A DNA stretch of 64,000 bases from positions 62,001-126,000 of the forward strand of contig JAIQGL010000012.1 in NCBI GenBank assembly GCA_020072585.1. Reading direction: 5' to 3'. The notes under the pieces are model-generated. The model made no database searches. It was not told the origin of the DNA and worked only from the letters and a program-made list of their open reading frames with translations. A program made the position numbers and the translations under genes. Positions within the stretch are counted from its first letter, which is position 1; each line of letters starts with the position of its first letter. Shown here piece after piece: positions 52,801-61,784 of the stretch. This DNA is from Terriglobia bacterium (GTDB lineage: Bacteria > Acidobacteriota > Terriglobia > Terriglobales > Acidobacteriaceae).

Positions 52801-54188
52801 ACTTTGCCCCTAATCTTCATGGGATTGCTGTAGCGGCCTCAGAGCGACTGTTGTACAGCGCGGTTGCCGGTACACTACTCGCCGTTGCTGTCTGGTCCTT
52901 ATTGCAACTTTTCCCCAAAAGAGATTCCCGGACCAGTTTTGCTGTATGGTTCTCAACCTTACTGGCCACCGCGATCTTACCCTTGTTGAGCGTGCACTCG
53001 GATGGCACCGGCGCCACCCAGAGCACGCCGCATGCACTGGTCACGGTTTCGGCGTCGTGGGCCTGGTACATCTTTCTTGCCTGGGCGATCCTGGCATTGG
53101 CTGGTCTGGCTCGCGTGGCCGTAGCGACCTTACAGGTGCGTAGGTTGCGTGCTGAAACAGCGCCTGTGGATATGAATGGGCTCCCGGCGGACGTGCGGGT
53201 TTTGATCGAAGAGTTCCAGCAATCTCGCCCTGTATCCTTGCTGATCTCGCGTCGGTTGGAAGTGCCCACAGCAATTGGCTTCCGCAAACCGGCCATCATT
53301 TTGCCTGCGTGGCTGTTGGAATCCACGCCTGCGGAAGAGTTGAAATACATTCTTCTACATGAATTGGCGCACCTCTCGCGCCGAGACGACTGGACCAACC
53401 TGACGCAGAAAATCTTGAAGGCGCTGATGTTCTTCCTGCCCAGCGTCTGGTGGATTGAGCGCAGGCTCTCCATGGACCGCGAAGTGGCCTGCGACGATGC
53501 CGTACTGGCCCGTTCCGGCACGCCGCGCGGATATGCTGAATGCCTTGCTCGCGTGGCGGAAAGAAGTTTCTTGCGGCGGCAGCTTGCGCTGGCACAGGCG
53601 GCGGTGGGCCGCATGCGCCAGTTAACCACGCGCGTGGCGATGATTCTGGATCCCGACCGGCCACGGATGACGCGCTTTTGGAAGCCTGCCATTCCTGCGG
53701 TAATCGTGCTGACAGCACTTTGCGCTTTGCCGGCTTCTTTCACGCCATCACTGGTCAGTTTTGCCGATGGTTCAGCGAATGCGCAGGAGTTGTTGGCGCA
53801 AACGCATCACGAGGCCGAGCCTCAACTGATGCAACCACAGATAGTCCCGGCAAATGCCAACGGACAAGCAGTCCATGTTGTAGAGGCATCTCTGCGAATG
53901 AATAACAACGTAGCTCCATCCGCCAGAAACGGTGTACGCCCGTTGCGGCGGAATACGGCTCGCACGCGTCCGGCGCCGGTGCGTAAGACCCTGGATCCCG
54001 CGCCTCTAATGGAGATTGCACGCAATCAGCTAGTGGAACCGCAGGAATATGTGACCGTCCGCGAAGAAATGTACTTTGTGGTGACACAGCAAACGCCGTC
54101 CGGAGAGCAGCAGCGCTGGCAAGTCCATCTTGTGGAAGTAAGCGTGCAGCCGCAAATCAAGCCAGTAATTAAACCTCGCAAAATCTAA
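52797..54188 (+). CDS. M56 (BlaR1-like) membrane metallopeptidase without beta-lactam sensor domain
   Basis: 463 residues. Three or four membrane segments; zinc motif HELAH (188-192) in ILLHELAHLSRRDDW, and the downstream REVACDDAVL glutamate region. The periplasmic C-terminal part (about 320-463) is Pro/Gln/Ala-rich with no penicillin-binding motif, so the signal is not obviously a beta-lactam. It should cleave the BlaI partner on sensing an envelope signal. Confidence 0.88.
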   Translation: MNFAPNLHGIAVAASERLLYSAVAGTLLAVAVWSLLQLFPKRDSRTSFAVWFSTLLATAILPLLSVHSDGTGATQSTPHALVTVSASWAWYIFLAWAILALAGLARVAVATLQVRRLRAETAPVDMNGLPADVRVLIEEFQQSRPVSLLISRRLEVPTAIGFRKPAIILPAWLLESTPAEELKYILLHELAHLSRRDDWTNLTQKILKALMFFLPSVWWIERRLSMDREVACDDAVLARSGTPRGYAECLARVAERSFLRRQLALAQAAVGRMRQLTTRVAMILDPDRPRMTRFWKPAIPAVIVLTALCALPASFTPSLVSFADGSANAQELLAQTHHEAEPQLMQPQIVPANANGQAVHVVEASLRMNNNVAPSARNGVRPLRRNTARTRPAPVRKTLDPAPLMEIARNQLVEPQEYVTVREEMYFVVTQQTPSGEQQRWQVHLVEVSVQPQIKPVIKPRKI

Positions 54189-54288
54189 ACATATGCTGCG
54201 TCAGCGCTGGATGACAGCTCTAACTTATTAAAACTAAATAACTAGTTGTGATTGTTACGCAATCAAAATACACGGAGAAAAGAGCAAC

Positions 54289-55842
<1,554 letters not shown>

Positions 55843-55862
55843 CACCTCTCTATCAACTGGCG

Positions 55863-55894
55863 GGCGCACTTCCTAAAAGGGGTGCGCCTTTTTT
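55863..55894 (+). terminator. Rho-independent terminator after the DegQ-like gene
   Basis: GGCGCACTTC pairs with GGGTGCGCC region (seven Watson-Crick pairs extended by G-T pairs) around a short A-rich loop, followed by TTTTTT. It lies 20 bases after the stop codon. Confidence 0.85.
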
Positions 55895-56097
55895 GTCCTG
55901 TAGTGCGGACGGACTCCGCCTCTACAGGCGCCAAAATTAAGGGGGTAACCTCAGGTCTGAGTCGGAAGTCGCGGTCAATCAGTTTGAGGGACACGGTGCT
56001 CCGGGTCTTTTGTCCTAAGGTGAATGGCTGGCATGGGGGCACAGAACCCGAGCCTACGTAGTAACATGCGAGTAGAAGCCTTTGGAGAGATTTGATT

Positions 56098-56832
56098 GTG
56101 GCGACAAACGGCACTGAATTTGAATCCGTAAGGACCGTCTCGGTCGTACGGCATTACAAGCTGGGGCGCACGCTCATCCCCGCAGTGGATGGCGTAAGCC
56201 TGGCGGCTGGACGCGGCGAATTTATCGCTCTGCTGGGGGCGTCCGGGTCAGGTAAATCAACCTTGCTGAACCTGATTGCCGGGCTGGACCGGCCGGATTC
56301 CGGGGCGATCGTGGTGGAAGGCTCTGACCTGGCGACGATGTCCTCTGAACAGCTTGCGCAATATCGGCGGCATACTGTGGGAATGGTTTTCCAATCATTC
56401 AACCTGGTTCCGACCATGACGCTGTATGAGAACGTGGAGCTGCCTATGCGATTTGCCGAGGTAAAACGTAAAGAACGCCGTGCGCGCGGTGTGGAAGCGC
56501 TGGAGCGCGTGGGGTTGGGTGATCGTATGCAACACCGTCCAAGTGAGATGTCCGGCGGAGAGCAGCAGCGGGCCGCGCTGGCGAGAGCGCTGGTCAACCG
56601 TCCTAAACTTTTGCTGGCGGATGAGCCCACGGGCAATTTGGACTCGAAGACAGGCAAGGAGATCATGGACCTGATCCGCGAGCTGAATCGTACGCTTGAG
56701 ATGACCGTGATCATGGTCACGCATGAGCGGTCTTTGGCGGAGCGATACGCCAACAGGCTGGTCTTTCTGGGCGATGGCAAACTGGTGGGCGAATCAGTGA
56801 ACGAACTGGAAAAGATTGGAGCCACGCGGTGA
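56098..56832 (+). CDS. MacB/LolD-type ABC transporter ATPase
   Basis: 244 residues from GTG 56098, spaced eight or nine bases from GGAGAG; TTG 56092 is the alternative. Walker A GASGSGKST, signature MSGGEQQRAALARAL, Walker B LLLADEPTGNLD, H-loop VTHE. Drives the coupled permease (GTGA overlap). Substrate unknown; the family moves lipoproteins, peptides or toxins from the inner membrane. Confidence 0.92.
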   Translation: MATNGTEFESVRTVSVVRHYKLGRTLIPAVDGVSLAAGRGEFIALLGASGSGKSTLLNLIAGLDRPDSGAIVVEGSDLATMSSEQLAQYRRHTVGMVFQSFNLVPTMTLYENVELPMRFAEVKRKERRARGVEALERVGLGDRMQHRPSEMSGGEQQRAALARALVNRPKLLLADEPTGNLDSKTGKEIMDLIRELNRTLEMTVIMVTHERSLAERYANRLVFLGDGKLVGESVNELEKIGATR

Positions 56833-58274
56833 GAGCTTACGATCTGATTGAGTTGGCTGGACGCAATCTGCGGGAAGCGGGCTTGCGCAATTCGCTTACA
56901 ACTTTGGGTATTGGCGTGGGCGTGGCGTCACTGGTGGCCATGCTGTCACTCGGGATCGGCCTGCAAAAGCTGGCGACACGGCAGCTGGGGCGATCGGGGT
57001 TGTTTGATACCGTTGTGGTCACGTCACGCCAGGATTCGCGTGGGCCGCGGTTTGCGCAGGCAGCTCCGGTTACCGGCCAGGCCAAACCGCTGGATGACGC
57101 CGCCCGCCGCAGTTTTGAGCAAATGCCGAACGTGGCGGAGGTCTATCCCAACTTTAGTGCCGTGGGTGACGTGCGATTGGAGAGCAACAAGAGCGGCAGC
57201 CACTTTACGGTAGTGGGGACGTTGCCGCAGTCGGCACGCAACAGTGAGTCATTTGACGATGTTCAAGGCAGCTTCTTTTCCGCAAACGACGCGCAGGAAG
57301 TGGTCATCCTGAGCGACTTTGGCCGTGAGTTGCTCGACCTGCCGAGGGAACCTCGCGGTTCTGACTTGAAGCTGACGCAGGACCAGGCAGACCAGCTTCT
57401 GGGCAAATACGTTGTGCTGCGCTACCACAAGCGTGAAGCCGGTGAGAGTGCGCCGCTGAGTGGTAAAGCCACAAAGAAAAAAGGAGAGTCCGATCCAGAC
57501 GACATCGATAACGGTGACGCCACGCAAGCCGAGGACACGCAGTCTTTTAATCTGGTTCCACAGCAATTGAAACTGAAGATTGTGGGCATTGTTTCCAGCG
57601 AACCGAACCGGGGACTGCGGCAAGGCAGAACGCCGGTTTTTCTGCCGCTGGCGCTGGCTGAGTCGCTGGACATGGTGCAGGCCGGGGAGCTATGGAGCAC
57701 ACTGCGTCCGTCAGAGACCAAGATCTATATTGCCCTGATTGTGCGCGTGGCCAAAAGCAAAGCCGTGGCGCAGGTGGAAGAAGACATCAAGAAACAGGGA
57801 TTCAGCACGTTTTCCATTCTTGATGCATCGAAAGGCATCACGCGCTTTTTCACTTTTCTGGACCTATTTCTAGGAATCTTCGGCAGCCTGGCGCTGGCGG
57901 TAGCGTCACTCGGAATAGTGAACACGCTGGTAATGGCGATTCTGGAACGACGGCGCGAGATTGGGATTATGAAGGCCCTGGGCGCCAGCGATGGCGATGT
58001 AAAGAGAATATTTTTCTTTGAAGCCGGGTCCATGGGTTTGCTGGGTGGCGCGCTGGGAGCAGGTCTGGGCTGGACGATTGGCCGTGTGATCAACTTTGCT
58101 ACCAACATCTATCTGCAACGGCAGGACATAAAACCCGAAAATTTCTGGGTAATACCGCCGTGGCTTGTGGGAGCGGCGCTCGCCTTTTCAATATTTGTGA
58201 GTCTGTTCGCTGGATTGTATCCGGCGTCGAGAGCTGCAAAGCTCGATCCGGTGCAGGCTTTGAGGCATGATTGA
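56829..58274 (+). CDS. MacB/FtsX-type ABC permease
   Basis: 481 residues. One N-terminal membrane helix (NSLTTLGIGVGVASLVAMLSLGIG), a large periplasmic MacB_PCD domain with a charged insertion around 210-235 (TKKKGESDPDDIDNGDA), and three C-terminal FtsX helices including REIGIMKALGASDGDVKRIF and a terminal YPASRAAKLDPVQALRHD. Pairs with the upstream ATPase as a type VII exporter. Confidence 0.92.
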   Translation: MRAYDLIELAGRNLREAGLRNSLTTLGIGVGVASLVAMLSLGIGLQKLATRQLGRSGLFDTVVVTSRQDSRGPRFAQAAPVTGQAKPLDDAARRSFEQMPNVAEVYPNFSAVGDVRLESNKSGSHFTVVGTLPQSARNSESFDDVQGSFFSANDAQEVVILSDFGRELLDLPREPRGSDLKLTQDQADQLLGKYVVLRYHKREAGESAPLSGKATKKKGESDPDDIDNGDATQAEDTQSFNLVPQQLKLKIVGIVSSEPNRGLRQGRTPVFLPLALAESLDMVQAGELWSTLRPSETKIYIALIVRVAKSKAVAQVEEDIKKQGFSTFSILDASKGITRFFTFLDLFLGIFGSLALAVASLGIVNTLVMAILERRREIGIMKALGASDGDVKRIFFFEAGSMGLLGGALGAGLGWTIGRVINFATNIYLQRQDIKPENFWVIPPWLVGAALAFSIFVSLFAGLYPASRAAKLDPVQALRHD

Positions 58275-58280
58275 GCAAGC

Positions 58281-58358
58281 AGCAATTAGCAATCAGCATT
58301 CAGCCAAGGCTGGTTCACCGCGAGGGCCTGAGTGCTGATTGCTGAATGCTGACTGCTT
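58281..58358. repeat. Inverted heptad-repeat element overlapping a start codon
   Basis: Left arm has three 7-base units (AGCAATT, AGCAATC, AGCATTC) from 58281; right arm has their complement-like units (GCTGATT, GCTGAAT, GCTGACT) from 58334. TCAGCATTCAGC (58293-58304) pairs perfectly with GCTGAATGCTGA (58341-58352). The ATG of the next gene (58346) lies inside the right arm. The hairpin could end the ABC transcript or hide the start codon. Confidence 0.7.
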
Positions 58359-59209
58359 CCAGATACCTGGCTTTATTTTTCTTCTTGTTTATTACGGTCA
58401 ATGCTCTCGGCGCCTCGCGCGTGCAATGCGGCGCGATGAAGAGCAAATATGTCCCTGGCCGCATCGGTTACTGCGCCATGCTGCCGCCCAGCTATGACGC
58501 CAAGCCGGGCAAGAAGTTTCCCGTGCTGTATTTTCTGCATGGGCTCGGCGGAGACCAGAGCTTTCTGGCTTCCAGCGGCGCTTCCAATCTGATTGAGGAA
58601 GCATGGGACGACAAGCGGCTGGGCGAATATGTGATCATCACGCCTCAAGGCGAGACTTCCTTTTATATCAATTCGCGCGACGGACACATTCTGTACGAAG
58701 ATTTCTTTGTGCGCGAATTTGTGCCGCAGATGGAACGGCGCTTTCGCCTGATTGGTGACCGTTCCGGCCGCGCCATCGGCGGAATTTCCATGGGCGGCTA
58801 CGGAGCGTTGCGCTTCGCCTTCAAATATCCCAGAATGTTTATTTCCGTGGGCGCGCACATGCCGGCGCTGCTGGAAGAGCTTCCACACGGATCGGCGGGG
58901 GCGGGACTGGGAGCTTTTCTGGGAATAGCGTTCGGTTCGCCCCTCAATGAACGTTTCTGGAAGGAAAACTCGCCGTTTGTCTTTGCGCGAACCACGAACC
59001 TGCAGGGCCTGAAGATTTATTTTGATTGCGGCGACCACGACAATTATGGATTCGACGGCGGCACGCGCCAGATGGACAAACTGCTGACTGCGCGTCACGT
59101 TGATCATGAAGCGCATATCTATCCCGGCAGCCATGACTGGCAATATGTGTCCCAGCATCTGGAAGAATCACTGGAATTTCATTCGCGCGCGTTTGGGTTG
59201 ACCAAGTAA
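58346..59209 (+). CDS. Secreted esterase-D-like alpha/beta hydrolase
   Basis: 287 residues. Signal peptide-like LALFFFLFITVNALGASR; lid and core PVLYFLHGLGGD; nucleophile Ser148 in GGISMGGYGAL; a C-terminal His in YPGSHDWQYV. PF00756-type carboxylesterase/feruloyl-esterase family. The only workable start lies within the heptad repeat and lacks a ribosome-binding site, so initiation may depend on the upstream gene or a structure. Confidence 0.83.
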   Translation: MLTASRYLALFFFLFITVNALGASRVQCGAMKSKYVPGRIGYCAMLPPSYDAKPGKKFPVLYFLHGLGGDQSFLASSGASNLIEEAWDDKRLGEYVIITPQGETSFYINSRDGHILYEDFFVREFVPQMERRFRLIGDRSGRAIGGISMGGYGALRFAFKYPRMFISVGAHMPALLEELPHGSAGAGLGAFLGIAFGSPLNERFWKENSPFVFARTTNLQGLKIYFDCGDHDNYGFDGGTRQMDKLLTARHVDHEAHIYPGSHDWQYVSQHLEESLEFHSRAFGLTK

Positions 59210-59225
59210 TATCTTTGAAGAAACT

Positions 59226-59723
59226 ATGAGATGGTTAATAACATTGCTGGCGCTGGCCGGGATAATCGCTGCTTCGTTCGCATTGAGAGAGCACTACCGC
59301 AGGGAAGCTTCGCCCTGCAGCATTAATGAGAAATGGGACTGCGGTACGGTGAACAAGAGCTCCTTCGCAGAGATTGGCGGTGTTCTCGATTTGGTTTTGC
59401 ACCGGGATCAGATGCAGCCCGATTACAAAGAAGTCGGATTCGCATGGCTTCGCAAAATTCCCGTGGCTGATATTGGCATTGGGGGGTACCTGCTGCTGGG
59501 GGCATTGGCTTTTATGAGACGGTGGCGTCTGCTGGTTGTGGCGGCAGTTCCAGCGCTGGCGTTTTCATTCTATCTGTCCCACATTGAGAAAGATGTCCTG
59601 GGAGTGTGGTGCATCTATTGCGTAATGTCGCTGGGGATCATTTTTCTGCTTACCGTGTTTTCTGTAGTTGCTTTGGTGGTGGACCTGAAAAAGTCGCAGT
59701 ACGGCGGCGCAATCCCGACCTGA
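59226..59723 (+). CDS. Vitamin K epoxide reductase-like membrane protein
   Basis: 165 residues, four membrane helices. Cys31 and Cys39 in the first loop (CSINEKWDC) and the redox motif CIYC (Cys129, Cys132). VKOR homologues reoxidise a DsbA-like partner using quinone; no fused thioredoxin domain is present. It follows the esterase by 16 bases. Confidence 0.86.
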   Translation: MRWLITLLALAGIIAASFALREHYRREASPCSINEKWDCGTVNKSSFAEIGGVLDLVLHRDQMQPDYKEVGFAWLRKIPVADIGIGGYLLLGALAFMRRWRLLVVAAVPALAFSFYLSHIEKDVLGVWCIYCVMSLGIIFLLTVFSVVALVVDLKKSQYGGAIPT

Positions 59724-59853
59724 TAACAGAGCGCGATTGCCTCAGTTGCCGGTTGGACGGACTGCGCAGCCGCTTCCGTGGCCAGCGCCTCAATTACGGC
59801 GATATTTTTAGAAGATCGTCAGGCAGTGCGGGACGCTGCTTAAGATATTCTTG

Positions 59854-60633
59854 TCACGATCGAGTCAGAGAGACCAACGCATTTTCAACCTGCTTCCACA
59901 CCGCTGATCCAGGATCAACGATCTCAAAATGGCCAATACCGGGCAGCGTGATCAGCTCAACGTGCTCTCCAGCCTGTTTCTTTTTGTCGGCGTAACTTTT
60001 GCTGATTTCATAGGGAACAGAATCGTCAGACGTGCCGTGAATCAGCTTTTGAGTGGCATGTGCAATAGTACGTTCAGCCGGAGAAGCTTCACGATAGTGG
60101 TCTGGAACTTCGTTGGGAGGGCCGCCAAGAAATGCCGCAGCGGCGTCATTGCTCAGGTGCAGTTCCCAGGCACGGCGAAGGTCGAGCACGCCTGCAAGCG
60201 AGAGCACGCGCGTTACTGAGCTTTCAAACGCGGCGAGACACAGGGCAAGGTGGCCTCCGGCGGAGTGTCCGGCGATGCAGAGTCTCTTGAGGTCGAATCT
60301 GGTGATGGAATCGCTTTTGTGCTCGAGCAAAGCCCGGTAAGCGCTACGGATGTCCTCAAACGTTCCCGGCCACCCGCCGCCCGGGTTTCCCACGCGGCGG
60401 TATTCCACATTCCAGGTTGCGATGCCGGTCTTCTTCAGCGCGTCACAGAGATGCCCAGCGTACGTTAAGTCGTATTTAGCGCGCCAGTATCCACCGTGAA
60501 TGAAGAAAACCACCGGATGAGGCCCTTTGTCTGCGGGAACACGTATATCCACAAATTGATTTTGGTCCTGGCCGTAAGAAAACCGCAGATCGGGATCAGG
60601 TGGCTTCTTGCTGAGGATGGCTTCGCTTTGCAC
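59854..60633 (-). CDS. Alpha/beta hydrolase (BD-FAE/kynurenine formamidase-like)
   Basis: 259 residues. Oxyanion motif HGGYW, nucleophile GHSAGGHLAL, acid DDSVPY and a late His in GIGHFEIVDP complete a serine-hydrolase triad. No signal peptide. Similar to small-ester or formamide hydrolases; substrate unknown. Confidence 0.84.
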   Translation of the reverse strand: MQSEAILSKKPPDPDLRFSYGQDQNQFVDIRVPADKGPHPVVFFIHGGYWRAKYDLTYAGHLCDALKKTGIATWNVEYRRVGNPGGGWPGTFEDIRSAYRALLEHKSDSITRFDLKRLCIAGHSAGGHLALCLAAFESSVTRVLSLAGVLDLRRAWELHLSNDAAAAFLGGPPNEVPDHYREASPAERTIAHATQKLIHGTSDDSVPYEISKSYADKKKQAGEHVELITLPGIGHFEIVDPGSAVWKQVENALVSLTRS

Positions 60634-60694
60634 GAAAGAAGTATAAAACAGCGCCGGTTCATGGTTATCAGCGAGAACTTGCGCAGGTGAATCA

Positions 60695-60719
60695 CGGGCA
60701 GGCCCCGATGGCCTGCCCG
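60695..60719 (-). terminator. Hairpin after the serine-rich protein gene
   Basis: Perfect 10-base-pair stem (CGGGCAGGCC with GGCCTGCCCG), loop CCGAT, 20 bases downstream of the minus-strand stop at 60739. No T tract follows, so termination is only likely. Confidence 0.5.
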
Positions 60720-60738
60720 AGTTTACGCAAAAGCGATT

Positions 60739-61560
60739 CTATTTTGGCCGGGATGGCCCAGCGTCTGAATGCGATGGTGCGGAGGACTGTGCTGGAGAAG
60801 ACGGTGGACTATAGCTTGATCCTGACGAGTTATAGCTGGAACTGGAAGACGAACTGGAATTCGACGACGAACTTGAATTGGACGACGAAGAGCCTGAAGA
60901 ACTGGATCCCGAAGAGCTTGAGCCCGACGACCCTGAACCTGAAGACGTATTGGAACTGGTGGATGATCCAGAACTGCCGCCAGAGCCCGAGGACGACGAT
61001 CCGGAGCTATGGTCAGAATGATGATGACGAGATGAGCCGGAATTGCCTGCGCTTCGTGTGTCTCCGGCATCGCCATCATCGTGACGTCCACCTCCATCGC
61101 CGGGATGCTTGGGCGGATTGTGGGCGACTGGCGGATTAGGGGGCGGGTTTTTGGGCGGATGTTTATATGGCCTGTCAGGGTCAGAATAACGATCGTTCGC
61201 GTTGCTTTGATAGTTGTCCCTGTCGCATGAAGCGTTTGCTCGGGGCTGGACACCAAACTGATTTGCACGCGGATTGCAGTTATCCAGTTGAGCATGCCGC
61301 TGGTCGCGTAACTGGCGGAGTGCGAGTTCTTGTTGGTTTTTTAGATCGCGGCAAACGTCAGCGTTTTTGCCGCTGACCCGGCGACATTCGGCCAGTTCGT
61401 TGTCCTGGCGTTGGTGCAGGCTGTTGATCTGGTTGTCAAGATTGGCTTTCAGCTCTCGACAAGGATTTGGCAATTTAGGGTCGCGCGCGAAAAGAAGCCC
61501 TGGCGTAACCAACAGGAGGGTCCCGACTGCAAGAGCGTGAGCTATCTTATGCTTTTTCAT
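60739..61560 (-). CDS. Secreted protein with coiled coil, Pro-rich spacer and Ser-rich tail
   Basis: 273 residues, AGGAGG eight bases before the ATG. Signal peptide to about residue 25 (VTPGLLFA). Residues 28-95 form a Cys-containing helical region (CRELKANLDNQINSLHQRQDNELAECRRVSGKNADVCRDLKNQ). A Pro/His/Asn spacer (about 125-165) leads to a tail of some 90 residues that is mostly Ser with Gly and Asn. Low-complexity tails like this are cell-surface or matrix features. No known domain; function unknown. Confidence 0.78.
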   Translation of the reverse strand: MKKHKIAHALAVGTLLLVTPGLLFARDPKLPNPCRELKANLDNQINSLHQRQDNELAECRRVSGKNADVCRDLKNQQELALRQLRDQRHAQLDNCNPRANQFGVQPRANASCDRDNYQSNANDRYSDPDRPYKHPPKNPPPNPPVAHNPPKHPGDGGGRHDDGDAGDTRSAGNSGSSRHHHSDHSSGSSSSGSGGSSGSSTSSNTSSGSGSSGSSSSGSSSSGSSSSNSSSSSNSSSSSSSSYNSSGSSYSPPSSPAQSSAPSHSDAGPSRPK

Positions 61561-61784
61561 GACAGCATGCCTCCTAGGCGACTACTATTTAGCTCCCGCA
61601 TGAAAGAAATTGCGAGTTTTGATTTATGAAGTTTGGTTGAGAAGGATTGCAGATTGCATTTTCTTGGGAGAGTTGGGGGCGGGGTCGCTTTCAGCGGCGC
61701 AGATGGAACATCTTGATCTGGCAAGGGGATAGCAGTGTTCCGCGCTTTCCTGCAAATTACCGCCAAAGTTGTTAGAATTTTGAG

